A stretch of DNA of 64,000 bases from Thiogranum longum. GTDB lineage: Bacteria; Pseudomonadota; Gammaproteobacteria; DSM-19610. The notes beneath the pieces were generated by a model that saw only the letters and a program-made list of their open reading frames with translations, made no database searches and was not told where the DNA came from. This document shows positions 50,016-62,016 of this stretch, one piece after another. The stretch spans positions 629,580-693,579 of the forward strand of contig NZ_SMFX01000001.1 of NCBI RefSeq assembly GCF_004339085.1. The letters run 5' to 3'. A program made the position numbers and the translations under genes. Each line of letters begins with the position of its first letter. Positions within the stretch are counted from its first letter, which is position 1.

Positions 50016-50456
50016 ATGTCTTTAGTGAGATACGAACCCTGGAGTCTTTTGAACCAATTGCAGGGCGAGATGAGCCGTATGCTTGATACCAACCGTTATG
50101 GCGAAGAGGGAAGTCCGCTTGCAACCAGTGACTGGGTGCCGGCAGTGGATATCAAGGAAGAAGATGACCGTTATGTTATCCATGCGGATGTGCCTGGCGT
50201 AGAAGCCAGGGACATTGAAGTCAATATGGAAGACGGTGTTCTGTCTATCAGGGGTGAGCGCAAGATTGAAAACGAGGAAGAGCGGGAAGGCTACAAACGC
50301 ATCGAACGCGTACGTGGCAATTTCTACCGTCGTTTCAGCCTGCCCGATGGTGCTGATGCTGAGGCTATCAGTGCCAAATGCAAGGATGGCGTGCTTGAAA
50401 TCATCATTCCCAAGCAGACCAAGGTGATGCCCAAGCGCATCGAAGTACAGAGCTGA
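50016..50456 (+). CDS. Small heat-shock protein, Hsp20/alpha-crystallin family
   Basis: A 146-residue chaperone that holds unfolding proteins. The N-terminus has MSLVRYEPWSLLNQLQGEM, and the alpha-crystallin domain includes WVPAVDIKEEDDRYVIHADVPG, ERKIENEEEREGYKRIERVRG and GNFYRRFSLPDGAD. The C-terminal tail carries the IxI-like segment KRIEVQS. It has a strong ribosome site (AGGAG), a heat-shock promoter upstream and its own terminator, so it is a single-gene heat-shock unit. Confidence 0.97.
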   Translation: MSLVRYEPWSLLNQLQGEMSRMLDTNRYGEEGSPLATSDWVPAVDIKEEDDRYVIHADVPGVEARDIEVNMEDGVLSIRGERKIENEEEREGYKRIERVRGNFYRRFSLPDGADAEAISAKCKDGVLEIIIPKQTKVMPKRIEVQS

Positions 50457-50481
50457 TCAATACCTGGCAGTTCCTCGACAG

Positions 50482-50506
50482 CCCCGGCCTCTGGCCGGGG
50501 TTTTTT
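50482..50506 (+). terminator. Rho-independent terminator after hsp20
   Basis: A perfect 8-bp GC stem CCCCGGCC/GGCCGGGG with loop TCT is followed by six T, 25 bp after the stop codon. Confidence 0.92.
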
Positions 50507-50538
50507 GTTACACTCTGCTGGTCGATATTCCGGTGGTG

Positions 50539-51120
50539 ATGATGATCAAGAATATAGGGTACGCCGGGGTTCTTGTGCTGGGTTGTGTCGTCCTGTCCGT
50601 GACGGCTGCTGGCGAGGATCCTGTATTTGGTGATTTGTACGGTGAGGAGGGCAGCGCCGGTTTTGTCGAGGGTAAAGCCTGGGAGGAGCAGGGACTGGTA
50701 CTGCCCGCCTACCCGGATGTTGAATCCCGTGACCTGATAGAAGTTGACCTGTTGCTAAAAAATTATCCGTTCCGGTTATTGATTGATCCGGCCTCCGTCA
50801 GTGTCGGAAAAGACGGTGTAGTACGCTATACCGCTATTATTAAATCAAGATCCGGTGCAACCAATGTGATTTATGAGGGAATACGCTGTTCGAGGGGACA
50901 GTACCGTCGCTATGCCTTTGGAGGGCAGGCCGGGTTTCAGTTGGCGATGAATTCGCGCTGGCGCTATATCCGTGGTGGCGAACGTGGAGCGGAAGCTTAT
51001 CTGAAAGTTTTGTACGACCATTTTATCTGCCCGTCGCCAGCGCCTGGCAAGCCGGGCCCTGTGCTCCGGCGCTTGCGTGCGCCAAATCCTGATAATTTTT
51101 TCTATGGCGAAGAGGAATAG
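50539..51120 (+). CDS. Exported CNP1-like family protein
   Basis: A protein of about 193 residues with a signal peptide (AGVLVLGCVVLSVTAAG) and a mature part with WEEQGLVLPAYPDVESRDLIE, YTAIIKSRSGATNVIYEGIR and the segment RGQYRRYAFG. This pattern is that of the CNP1-like family (first noted in Neisseria), of unknown function in the envelope. The start is among GTG 50533, GTG 50536, ATG 50539 and ATG 50542; I give ATG 50539. It lies upstream of parE with 61 bp between. Confidence 0.82.
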   Translation: MMIKNIGYAGVLVLGCVVLSVTAAGEDPVFGDLYGEEGSAGFVEGKAWEEQGLVLPAYPDVESRDLIEVDLLLKNYPFRLLIDPASVSVGKDGVVRYTAIIKSRSGATNVIYEGIRCSRGQYRRYAFGGQAGFQLAMNSRWRYIRGGERGAEAYLKVLYDHFICPSPAPGKPGPVLRRLRAPNPDNFFYGEEE

Positions 51121-51175
51121 AACAAGCGCGGCGCTTTCTGTAGCATGGGCGCCCTGATCAACTCACGAAGTCTGA

Positions 51176-53068
<1,893 letters not shown>

Positions 53069-53173
53069 TTCAGCATCGGCCAGCAGCATTGCAGGCCTGA
53101 CTTAACTCTATGAAAACACAGAAAGAATTGACGGTGCCCTGAAGCTTTTGTGGCCCGGGGTTACGGGAGAGAT

Positions 53174-55705
53174 ATGGGCGAGATAATCGTCAAGCATTTC
53201 AGGCGTGCCGATACGACCTCGGAGCAAAAGGAGCTGGTTACCGAGATCGTCGTCGAGGATTCGGATACCGGGCATTTTCTCAGGCGTGTTGAAGAATCCC
53301 GTCTTACCCGCCCCTGTTTCCAGACTATCGACATGCGCGGAAAGGTGGCTGGCGAATGTCGGCGTTATGCTTTCAATGATCGTATCCATTATCTTGATGA
53401 TCTTTCCTTCCAGATGTTCGAACGCGGCCTGCACGAGAACAACGGCGTGTATACCGTCGGCACTTTTGAGTCAATTGTCGGGGGAGCACACACGCTTCAG
53501 GCGCAGATAAATGCACGTGATGAAGCAGAACTTCGCCGTCAGGAAATTGAAAAACGACGCCTGCAGAGAACGCGTGATGCTGCGCGTGAACGTGCCAGGG
53601 TGGATGGCGTTGACGCTGTTGAGGATATACAACCGGTTATTGCGGACAATCCTGAATCGTTGCCACTCGGGTACTTTCGCAAGAGAGACCATCCCCGTCT
53701 CCAGTTCGCCTCCAAGGTAAGGTTACAGAGCGGCAACATTCGTAGCGATGGTATCACCCGTGATATTTCTGTCTGTGGTATCCAGGTTCGCATTAAAGGA
53801 TTGACCACCTTCCAGGAAGACCAGAAACTCCAGGTATCATTGACTGGCCTGCACGACAAGGCAGGCAATGTACAGTTCGATGATGTCCTATATCGGGTTG
53901 TCCGTATCCAAACGCATGAAGCTGATAGCACCCTGTTTCTGCGCCGCGTGGATCTTGACGGGCCGGCCGGGTTTTCAGATTTTATTTCAGGATTTATCGA
54001 GGAAAACCGGCGACGCTACAAGCTGGATGTGGATGATGAGTATACGTCGACATTGAGCTGGTATTACGAGCGCTGCCATGCGCAAAGTATCACCCAGCTG
54101 CCGGTATTTGTCGAGAAAACCGGGGCAGATACTTTACGCGTGCAGGCGGTTGCCATGAGTGAGGGCAATACCTACCTGGCGCGTTTCTTCTGTACGGATG
54201 TTGATAATTATGACTTCAGTCCCCTTGCTCTCCCGGCGCGGCTTGAGCGGCTGGCGGAGAAGGGTGAGTTTGTCATGGCGATGTATCGCCACAAGGGCGA
54301 TGGTGATGACCGCTTACGCCTGCATTCTGCAGCTGATTTCGAGTTTGCAACAGATGCTGATTTCTACCGCTTCATCTATTACGCCGCCAGTCAGCCGGAA
54401 TACAGTGTTGTGAAAGTGCAGGTCGGCAGTATGCCGTTACTGCAGGCATCAGGTAAGAAAATCGATGAAATCTCGCAACGTCTGCAATACAAGTCTGAAT
54501 CCCGGATGAAGGTATTGCGTGAGCAGCTGGCGCGCCTGTTCTTTGTCGCCTACGTGGTGGATATGACCCATAAGTACACGGGCCTGTCCATGAATGATAA
54601 GTCGATTGATGGACTGCAAGCCTGGGTTGGTCCCGAATGCCGGAATCTTTCAGATGGCGGGGTGAAAAAATCACTGGATCCTTCACGCGAGTTACTCAAG
54701 ACTGACCTGGTGCGCTTTGGCTATGTCGAGCGGCGTCGTGAAGATCGCTATCTGGCCGAGACCCGTGTGGACGTGAAAATCGGTGATCGCAGCCTGGAGG
54801 GGTTGTCAAAGGACATTTCAACGCGGGGGATTCGTATTCAGCTGAACAAGTGCCTTGCCGTCAAGCCCGGTGCGCCGGTCAAGGTGGGGCTGGTGTCCCT
54901 GCAGCAGAAGAAGTCCGGTGCCAACCTCATGGATATTCCCTACCTGGTGGTCAACTCGGTCAATAATGACGAGGGCACGGTGATCATGCTGGAGCGTGTT
55001 CTGGGTAGTGCGAAAGAAGGTCTCAAGGAATTCTTCGTTGAGCTGATCACCAAGAATGAGCACAAGCTTGGCGTGGATACCGGTGATATCTGGAGTGCAA
55101 CAACATCGAGGTTGTACGAGTCGCTACTGGCCGCCAATACGCCTACCATTCCGTTTTTCCTGGGTCGAAATGCGGAAGGTGGCGCACATCTGCAATTTGT
55201 GGGTGTCCCGGAAGGTGGCAACAAACTGCTTGATTTCTTTGAGACCGAAAGCGGGCACGATTTCCGTTGCGTCAACGATCGTCGTGTTGTCACAACCTTG
55301 TATGACGCGATTCAGATTCTTGTCCGTCGGCAGAAGGCATCACAGGAGCCTCCGGCACCCTTTGAGCTTGAGCTGTATCTGTATCGGGAGCGGGATGAGG
55401 AAACCGGTGAGACTTATATCCATGCCGCGACCGAACTCGATTTTACCAGTGATGCCGGGCGTGAGACCTACCTCCAGCAACTGGTTGGGAGGGAGGACTG
55501 GCGTTGTCTGAAGATTGTGACTACGTTTGTTCATGCTCTGGATGAGAAGTCAGTCGACAAGCTGGTTGCTTCAGTGAGGGAGCAGTCGAAGCATCGTGCG
55601 ATCAAGCTCTCGGACCTGGCGCATTCCGTAGTGGGATGCGGTGAAGTCATCGATATCTCCCGCCAGTCGGGGGCCCGGCGAGGGCTTGTGAAGCCGGAGT
55701 CCTAA
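53174..55705 (+). CDS. Large protein with two PilZ domains and an internal duplication
   Basis: An 843-residue cytoplasmic protein. ATG 53174 has GGGAGAGA upstream; a GTG at 53150 is less likely. Residues 110-150 are a charged helix. Two PilZ domains carry both cyclic di-GMP motifs: R171-x3-R175 with D197-x-S199-x2-G202, and R521-x3-R525 with D547-x-S549-x2-G552. The distance between motifs is identical (26) and the two copies are 350 residues apart. Each is followed by a similar roughly 170-residue region of unknown fold (compare [12 protein letters not shown] with [12 protein letters not shown]). It lies between parE and parC. It should be a cyclic di-GMP receptor; the output is unknown. 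Confidence 0.9.
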   Translation: MGEIIVKHFRRADTTSEQKELVTEIVVEDSDTGHFLRRVEESRLTRPCFQTIDMRGKVAGECRRYAFNDRIHYLDDLSFQMFERGLHENNGVYTVGTFESIVGGAHTLQAQINARDEAELRRQEIEKRRLQRTRDAARERARVDGVDAVEDIQPVIADNPESLPLGYFRKRDHPRLQFASKVRLQSGNIRSDGITRDISVCGIQVRIKGLTTFQEDQKLQVSLTGLHDKAGNVQFDDVLYRVVRIQTHEADSTLFLRRVDLDGPAGFSDFISGFIEENRRRYKLDVDDEYTSTLSWYYERCHAQSITQLPVFVEKTGADTLRVQAVAMSEGNTYLARFFCTDVDNYDFSPLALPARLERLAEKGEFVMAMYRHKGDGDDRLRLHSAADFEFATDADFYRFIYYAASQPEYSVVKVQVGSMPLLQASGKKIDEISQRLQYKSESRMKVLREQLARLFFVAYVVDMTHKYTGLSMNDKSIDGLQAWVGPECRNLSDGGVKKSLDPSRELLKTDLVRFGYVERRREDRYLAETRVDVKIGDRSLEGLSKDISTRGIRIQLNKCLAVKPGAPVKVGLVSLQQKKSGANLMDIPYLVVNSVNNDEGTVIMLERVLGSAKEGLKEFFVELITKNEHKLGVDTGDIWSATTSRLYESLLAANTPTIPFFLGRNAEGGAHLQFVGVPEGGNKLLDFFETESGHDFRCVNDRRVVTTLYDAIQILVRRQKASQEPPAPFELELYLYRERDEETGETYIHAATELDFTSDAGRETYLQQLVGREDWRCLKIVTTFVHALDEKSVDKLVASVREQSKHRAIKLSDLAHSVVGCGEVIDISRQSGARRGLVKPES

Positions 55706-55776
55706 AACACGGGTTCACCTTCCAGCGCCTGCATCGGTACAATGGCCCGGTCCTTGTACTGAATGACGGAACCGGT

Positions 55777-58020
55777 ATGTCCACAGATACTCTTGTCGAA
55801 GGCACGGAAACGCTGCCACTGCACACCTTTACCGAAAAGGCATACCTGGATTATTCCATGTATGTCATTCTCGATCGTGCCCTGCCACACATCGGCGATG
55901 GCCTGAAGCCGGTACAGCGGCGCATTGTCTACGCTATGTCCGAGCTCGGCCTGTCGGCACGGGCCAAGTTTAAAAAATCGGCACGTACGGTAGGCGATGT
56001 ATTGGGCAAGTTTCACCCACACGGTGATACTGCCTGTTACGAAGCTATGGTGCATATGGCGCAACCCTTTGCTTTCCGGTACCCCCTGGTTGACGGGCAG
56101 GGCAACTGGGGTGCGCAGGACGACCCTAAATCCTTTGCAGCCATGCGCTATACCGAGGCACGTCTTTCGGCCTTTTCAGAAGTCCTGCTGGCCGAACTGG
56201 GTGAGGGAACTGTTGACTGGACGGCCAACTTCGACGGTACCTTGCAGGAACCGATCCTGCTGCCCGCACGCCTTCCGGTGGTGCTACTGAATGGCGCAGC
56301 CGGTATCGCCGTCGGGATGGCGACAGATATCCCTCCACATAACCTGCGCGAGGTGGCTTCCGCCGCCATTCACCTGCTGGAGAAGCCTAAGGCGACAGTG
56401 GATGACCTGTGTGAATATATCCAGGGTCCCGACTACCCGACAGGGGCAGATATTATTACGCCGCGTGATGATCTGGTGCGCGCGTACCATACCGGGAGTG
56501 GTAGCGTACGAATCCGTGCACGCTACGAGTCGGAGAGTGGGGATATTGTTGTCACCGAATTGCCCTGGCAGGTATCTGGCGCACGGGTGCTGGAGCAGAT
56601 TGCGGCACAAATGACGGCGAAGAAGTTACCGATGGTTGCAGATCTGCGCGATGAATCCGATCACGAAAATCCAACCCGGCTGGTTATTGTACCGCGTTCC
56701 AGCCGGGTAGATATCGATACCATCATGCTGCACCTGTTCGCGACAACCGATCTGGAGCGCAGTTACCGCGTCAATATGAATATGATCGGGCTGGACGGCC
56801 GTCCGGCTGTCAAGGACCTTCGCACGCTGCTGAAAGAATGGCTGGAATTCCGGGTTGGCACGGTGACGCGGCGTTTGCAGTATCGTCTCGACAAGGTGCT
56901 CGATCGTCTGCATATCCTTGATGGCTTGCTGGTCGCATACCTGAATATCGATGAAGTTATTGCCATTATCCGTGGCGAAGATGAGCCACGACCGGTGCTG
57001 ATGAAACGATTCAAACTCAGCGAGCGGCAGGCGGATGCCATTCTGGACCTCAAACTCCGACACCTGGCAAAACTGGAAGAAATGAAAATCCGTGGTGAGC
57101 AGGAAGAGCTGGCTGCCGAACGTGACAGTTTGCAGAAGACCCTGTCATCTAAACAGCGTTTACGCACGCTGGTAAAAAAAGAAATTACCGCCGATAGCGA
57201 AAAATTCGGTGACGACCGCCGTTCTGCGCTGGTGAGTCGTCCGGCCGCGCAGGCTATGGATGATACTGCGCTGGTACCCAGTGACCCGGTAACCATTGTA
57301 TTGTCGGAGAAAGGCTGGGTGCGTGCTGCTAAGGGACACGAAGTCGATCCTGAAGCGCTCAGTTACAAGGCCGGTGACAGTTTTCTCGCAGCAGCGCAGG
57401 GCCGTAGTAACCAGCAGGTCGTATTCCTTGACTCTACAGGCCGGGCCTATACGCTGACTGCTCACAGCCTGCCCTCGGCACGTGGTCAGGGTGAGCCGCT
57501 GACCGGCCGGTTTAACCCGCCGGACGGTGCTCATTTTGTGGGTGTTATGGCCGGGGATGCAGACAGCCTGTATCTGCTGGCGAGCGATGCCGGCTATGGT
57601 TTCGTGGCTCGCATCGGTGATCTGTATGCGCGTACAAAGGCCGGGAAATCCGTGCTGTCGGTGCCGAAGCATGCGCGAGTGCTACAACCGGTTCCGGTAG
57701 TCGACCCGGAAGCTGACCAGCTGGCGGCCATTGATCTGCAGGGCCATATGCTGGTTATCCCGACTGTGGAAGTGCCGCGCCTTAATCGCGGTAAAGGTAT
57801 CAAGATCCAGGGTGTCAATGCGAAGAAACTGGCCGCCGGCGAGGAGCGTATGGTCGCCGTGGTGAGCGTGCCGCAGAATGGTTCGCTGGTTCTGCATGCG
57901 GGTAAACGGCACCTGAAACTGAAAGCCTCAGAGCTGGCGCTATACCAGGGGGATCGGGGCCGCAAGGGCAAGAAACTGCCACGTGGCCTGCAGCGGGTCG
58001 ACAGGGCATTTGCTGAATAG
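55777..58020 (+). CDS. parC: DNA topoisomerase IV subunit A
   Basis: A 747-residue DNA-breaking subunit. Motifs include [20 protein letters not shown], the quinolone-pocket segment [18 protein letters not shown], the catalytic Tyr in [11 protein letters not shown], and a C-terminal beta-pinwheel with [10 protein letters not shown]. The residue equivalent to E. coli ParC Ser80 is Thr, which keeps the hydroxyl group. It works with ParE, encoded one gene upstream. Confidence 0.98.
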   Translation: MSTDTLVEGTETLPLHTFTEKAYLDYSMYVILDRALPHIGDGLKPVQRRIVYAMSELGLSARAKFKKSARTVGDVLGKFHPHGDTACYEAMVHMAQPFAFRYPLVDGQGNWGAQDDPKSFAAMRYTEARLSAFSEVLLAELGEGTVDWTANFDGTLQEPILLPARLPVVLLNGAAGIAVGMATDIPPHNLREVASAAIHLLEKPKATVDDLCEYIQGPDYPTGADIITPRDDLVRAYHTGSGSVRIRARYESESGDIVVTELPWQVSGARVLEQIAAQMTAKKLPMVADLRDESDHENPTRLVIVPRSSRVDIDTIMLHLFATTDLERSYRVNMNMIGLDGRPAVKDLRTLLKEWLEFRVGTVTRRLQYRLDKVLDRLHILDGLLVAYLNIDEVIAIIRGEDEPRPVLMKRFKLSERQADAILDLKLRHLAKLEEMKIRGEQEELAAERDSLQKTLSSKQRLRTLVKKEITADSEKFGDDRRSALVSRPAAQAMDDTALVPSDPVTIVLSEKGWVRAAKGHEVDPEALSYKAGDSFLAAAQGRSNQQVVFLDSTGRAYTLTAHSLPSARGQGEPLTGRFNPPDGAHFVGVMAGDADSLYLLASDAGYGFVARIGDLYARTKAGKSVLSVPKHARVLQPVPVVDPEADQLAAIDLQGHMLVIPTVEVPRLNRGKGIKIQGVNAKKLAAGEERMVAVVSVPQNGSLVLHAGKRHLKLKASELALYQGDRGRKGKKLPRGLQRVDRAFAE

Positions 58021-58052
58021 AGCCGCCGTCACCCTGTAGACACAGAGGTAAA

Positions 58053-58376
58053 TTATTCGGCTGACAGGTAGGCTTTTGCCTCTTCTCCTGGATCCGGCAG
58101 GCCGGCAATTCGCCAGGCTTCAAGGCAATTCGGGAACAGATGATGCGTGGCTTCTGCTGTCAGATGTGTGTCGTGGCAGATCCGGGTGCTGGAGGGGGGG
58201 ACATGGTACTTTGCATAGTAGTTGCGCAAAGACTCGATAAGTCGCCAGTGCTCCTCGGAAAGTTCTTCAATTCCGTCTTCCCGGGCAAGCTCCCGGGCAA
58301 GCTCCGGCGTCCAGTCGTGTGGGTCGCATAACAGCCCGGATTCATCGCGCGGCACGTTTCGCAGTTGTTGTCCCAT
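58053..58376 (-). CDS. DsrC/TusE-like protein lacking the catalytic cysteines
   Basis: A 107-residue protein of the DsrC/TusE fold: DPHDWTPELARELAREDGIEELSEEHW, shown here by its key pieces LSEEHWRLIESLRNYY and LFPNCLEAWRIAGLPDP. In DsrC and TusE a penultimate Cys carries sulfur and DsrC has a second Cys before RIAGLP; here that position is Trp (W88) and the tail ends GEEAKAYLSAE with no Cys. Three other Cys (17, 67, 84) are elsewhere. It is thus not a normal sulfur carrier and may be one of the Cys-less regulator-type members. Convergent with parC. Confidence 0.85.
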   Translation of the reverse strand: MGQQLRNVPRDESGLLCDPHDWTPELARELAREDGIEELSEEHWRLIESLRNYYAKYHVPPSSTRICHDTHLTAEATHHLFPNCLEAWRIAGLPDPGEEAKAYLSAE

Positions 58377-58486
58377 GATAGTGCTCCTCTGCGTTCTGTT
58401 GATACCCGCTTTAAGTATAGTCAGTGCGCTGGCGGCAGCGTGCGGGTAGAATGGCGACCGTTCATTTTCAGCCAGGATAAGGTGCT

Positions 58487-59710
58487 ATGTCCCTGATTCG
58501 TCCCTTTGCCGGCCTGCGGCCGGTACCAGAACGCGCCAACGATGTGGTTGCGCCGCCCTACGATGTTCTCAATAGCGAGGAAGCCCGCGAACGGGCAGCT
58601 GACCGCCCACTGAGCTTCCTGCACATTTCAAAGGCTGAGATCGACCTGCCGCCGGGCACAGATCCTTATGATCCTGCGGTATATGCCAAGGCCGCGGAAA
58701 ACCTCAACAAGCTGGTCGCGGAGGGTGTGCTCAGGCGCGAAGACAAGCCGGTCTATTACGTTTACCGTCTGACCATGGGAGATCATGTACAGACCGGGCT
58801 GGTTGCCGTTGCATCCGTTGCCGATTACGACAAAAACCGTATTCGCAAGCACGAGTTTACCCGTCCCGCCAAGGAGGATGATCGCGTGCGCCAGATCGAG
58901 GCACTGAATGCACAGACCGGCCCGGTTCTGCTGGCATACCGGTCACAGGACGATATTGATGCGCTGATTGACTCGGCAACAAATAACCCACCGGAATATG
59001 ACCTGGTTGCAGACGATGGTATCGGGCATACCTTCTGGGTGCTCGATGACCCGGCAACCATCGACAGACTCACGGACGGGTTTGAGGCGATGGAGGCGAT
59101 TTATATTGCTGATGGCCACCATCGTTCGGCAGCGGCATCACGCGTGGCGGCCAGCAAAAATGGTCCACCCGATGCCATGAGCCGTTATTTCCTGTCAGTG
59201 ATTTTCCCGCACAAACAGATGAAGATCCTGGATTACAACCGGGTGGTTAAAGATCTCAACGGACTGAGTGAAATGCAGCTGCTGGAGAAGATTGCCACAG
59301 CGTATGACGTCAACCAGTCTGCGGAACCGGTATCGCCATCACGGCCGGGAGAGTTTGGAATGTACCTTGGAGGCCAGTGGTATCGCCTGAATATCCACCC
59401 GGAACGAATTCCCGAAGACCCGGTGGCGCGCCTCGATGTCAGTCTGCTGGCCGACAACCTGCTGGAACCGGTGCTGGATATCAGTGACCCGCGTACTGAC
59501 CCCCGCATTGATTTTGTCGGTGGGATCCGCGGCCTGGGTGAACTTGAGAAACGCGTGGACAGTGGTGAGATGGCTGTCGCATTTTCCATGTTCGCCACGA
59601 CCATGGAAGACCTTATGGCGGTGGCCGATGCCAACGAAGTGATGCCGCCCAAGTCAACCTGGTTCGAGCCCAAGCTGGCAGACGGGCTGGTTTCGCACGT
59701 ACTCGACTAG
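58487..59710 (+). CDS. DUF1015 family protein
   Basis: A 407-residue cytoplasmic protein of the DUF1015 family, recognised by IRPFAGLRPVPERANDVVAPPYDV, shown by its core VVAPPYDVLNSEEARERA, YYVYRLTMG, RHEFTRP-like RKHEFTRPAKEDDR, and the central IADGHHRSAAASR. Some members are annotated as SpoOJ/ParA/ParB-like or kinase-associated, but no function is established. In bacteria it is often found near serA/serB genes; none is here. Its stop overlaps that of the convergent FimX-like gene (shared CTAG). Confidence 0.93.
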   Translation: MSLIRPFAGLRPVPERANDVVAPPYDVLNSEEARERAADRPLSFLHISKAEIDLPPGTDPYDPAVYAKAAENLNKLVAEGVLRREDKPVYYVYRLTMGDHVQTGLVAVASVADYDKNRIRKHEFTRPAKEDDRVRQIEALNAQTGPVLLAYRSQDDIDALIDSATNNPPEYDLVADDGIGHTFWVLDDPATIDRLTDGFEAMEAIYIADGHHRSAAASRVAASKNGPPDAMSRYFLSVIFPHKQMKILDYNRVVKDLNGLSEMQLLEKIATAYDVNQSAEPVSPSRPGEFGMYLGGQWYRLNIHPERIPEDPVARLDVSLLADNLLEPVLDISDPRTDPRIDFVGGIRGLGELEKRVDSGEMAVAFSMFATTMEDLMAVADANEVMPPKSTWFEPKLADGLVSHVLD

Positions 59711-61794
59711 GCGACTTCCCCGGTGAAATCGTAGCTGAGTGTTTCGCTTGGCTCTTGCAGGAAGTTACCCTGGATAAAGTTGATGCCGCTCTGCCAGAGA
59801 ACAGCCAGGCTGTGTGCATCCTGAACATATTCTGCAATACATTGCTTGTTCATCGAATTGGCAGTGTCCAGTATCGATTTCACCATTGCCTGGTTATCAG
59901 TATCACTGGCCAGATTGTGGATGAAAGAACCATCTATCTTCAGATAATCGACCGGCATATGCTTGAGTAACTGGAAGGAGTTCGGGCTGGTGCCGAAGTG
60001 CTCCAGTACGGATTTACAGTGCAGTTCCTGCAATGCCTTGGCAAAGCTTTTCGCCTGTTTCAGATGTTGGGAAGCGATTTTTTCGGAGAGCTCGAATACC
60101 AGTGCGTCACCCGGCAGGCGATGTTCTTTCAGGCTGTTACTGACAAAATCCACCAGTTTTTCATCCAGCAGTGTTTGCCCCGAGACCTTGATAAAAAACT
60201 GGGTGTCTGAGCCCTGTGAGCGATGTTCCGATAGCGTCTTGATAGCATTCTCGATAACCCAAAAGTCGATTTCTGCAGTCTGACCGGTTTGCTCGGCAAT
60301 TGGCAGGAACTGACTGGGCAGAATATGTTCTTCCTCATCGTTAATCATGCGCAGCAGGACTTCGTATTTCTCACTGGTATCGCCCTGCAGGCTGACAATT
60401 GGCTGGAAAAGCAGCCGGAACTGGTTGTGTTCCAGTGCATCCTTTATCAAGGCATGCATTTGCTGGTCGCGTTCCTTGCCGATTTTCTCGTCGACCACCG
60501 GGTTGTGCAAATGGATCTTGTTACCGCCCGAGGAACGGGCAACCTCACAGGCCAGGTCTGCACGGGAAATAACTTCGTGAGCTGACGGCGAACTTTCACT
60601 GATAATGCTCATGCCGATACTGCAGGTTGTCGTTATTGATTTTCCTTCAATGTCGGCAATGTGGTCTTCGATAGACTGGCGAAGATTTCCCCCTAATGCA
60701 GAAATTGATTCGTGGTCGCAATCCTTGCGCAGGATGGCGAAAGAGTGATCACCAAAGCGTGCGACAATATCAGTGTCCTGTGTGTGCTCACGCATCAGGT
60801 CGGCGATGTCGCTGATGACCATGTCTGCCGCACCTATGCCAATGTTATCCTTGATGTCCTTGAAGTTGTCTACCAGCAGGTAAATCAACGCGGCATTTTC
60901 CGAACCGCTTACGGCATTTGTAACAGCCAGCTCAAGCTCTTCGATAAAGTACTGGCGATTAAACAGGCCGGTGAGTACATCCTGTTTGCTGAGGAATTTG
61001 ATTTTTTGTTCAAGCTCCTTGCTGGATCCTGCCTGGTTGCGAATGATGATCTGTGTACAGGCCTCGCCTTCAATGCTGGCAGGAGAGAACTCCATTAAAG
61101 CATCGAACTGTTTCCCGTCAGGCAGCTGTCCGTGTGTCTTCAATGAATCTTCCGTGGCTTCTTCCTTGCTGAAATTGCGCAGAAATTCCTTGAATTTTCC
61201 GTGCTCTTCCGGTGCAACCATATCGAGAATCGGCGTGCCTTCAATCTCATCGATGTTTTCAAAACCAAACATTTCCAGGTAGGAACTGTTGGCGAAGATA
61301 TGCATGCCTTCGTGTACGTAGGCAATGGCATCACGTGAGCTTTCCATCAGCGAGCGGGCGCGCTTCTCGCTTTCGTGGAAACGGGCTTCGAAATTATGAC
61401 CCTTGCTGGTTGAGCTGAGTTGGCGTAGTTCGCGCTGGGCAACCAGTTGCAGGTGCTCGGGCTGGTCGTAAGAACACAGGTCGGACGCACCCTGACGCAT
61501 GGCCTCGATAATTTCAGCCTCATCGGCTGTTTCGCCGATAGCGACCAATGGAGCAGGGACTTCACGTTGTTTCAGAAGAGCGGCTATATCGGGGAGTGAT
61601 GCCGATTCCAGTCCCATGGCACACAGCACAAGATCCGGAATATGTTTGTCCAGCAGGGTATTTATGCCATTACAGTCTTCAGCATAGTCCAGGCGGGATG
61701 CCTGCCCGGCATTTCTTAGGATATTGGCAAGGGCTTCTGCATCGTTGCGGGATTCCTCAACGATCAGCAGACGCAGAGTTTGGTCCTTGTCCAT
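59707..61794 (-). CDS. fimX: FimX-like cyclic di-GMP receptor: receiver-PAS-degenerate GGDEF-degenerate EAL
   Basis: A 695-residue protein, close to the 691 of Pseudomonas FimX. A receiver-like domain (1-125) lacks the phosphate-accepting Asp (DLVLCAMGLE). A PAS domain (about 140-255) follows. The GGDEF site is degenerate: RFGDHSFAIL at 346-355. The EAL domain keeps EVLLR (E478) but has LEHFGTS (597-603) instead of DDFGTG, so catalysis is unlikely and binding is expected. FimX controls type IV pilus assembly and twitching through PilZ and PilB. ATG 61794 gives a normal receiver start; a longer frame to 62112 is unlikely. The parE-parC-fimX neighbourhood also occurs in Pseudomonas. Confidence 0.85.
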   Translation of the reverse strand: MDKDQTLRLLIVEESRNDAEALANILRNAGQASRLDYAEDCNGINTLLDKHIPDLVLCAMGLESASLPDIAALLKQREVPAPLVAIGETADEAEIIEAMRQGASDLCSYDQPEHLQLVAQRELRQLSSTSKGHNFEARFHESEKRARSLMESSRDAIAYVHEGMHIFANSSYLEMFGFENIDEIEGTPILDMVAPEEHGKFKEFLRNFSKEEATEDSLKTHGQLPDGKQFDALMEFSPASIEGEACTQIIIRNQAGSSKELEQKIKFLSKQDVLTGLFNRQYFIEELELAVTNAVSGSENAALIYLLVDNFKDIKDNIGIGAADMVISDIADLMREHTQDTDIVARFGDHSFAILRKDCDHESISALGGNLRQSIEDHIADIEGKSITTTCSIGMSIISESSPSAHEVISRADLACEVARSSGGNKIHLHNPVVDEKIGKERDQQMHALIKDALEHNQFRLLFQPIVSLQGDTSEKYEVLLRMINDEEEHILPSQFLPIAEQTGQTAEIDFWVIENAIKTLSEHRSQGSDTQFFIKVSGQTLLDEKLVDFVSNSLKEHRLPGDALVFELSEKIASQHLKQAKSFAKALQELHCKSVLEHFGTSPNSFQLLKHMPVDYLKIDGSFIHNLASDTDNQAMVKSILDTANSMNKQCIAEYVQDAHSLAVLWQSGINFIQGNFLQEPSETLSYDFTGEVA

Positions 61795-62016
61795 AGGGTA
61801 TAGTGCTCCTGAATTCAGTTTTTTCTCGCCAGCTGTTTTGGCTGGTAGTGCGCTTACATTGTTTCGGCAGCATGGGCTACATTCTTTACCTCCTGATCGT
61901 GACCAAATAGCCATTCCTGCTGGCGTCGTAACCCCTTTTACATAAACAGGTTTCCTGCTAGCATGAAGACATACGGCCAGCCTATGAGGCCGCACAGGAC
62001 CAGCCGGGGACAGGGT

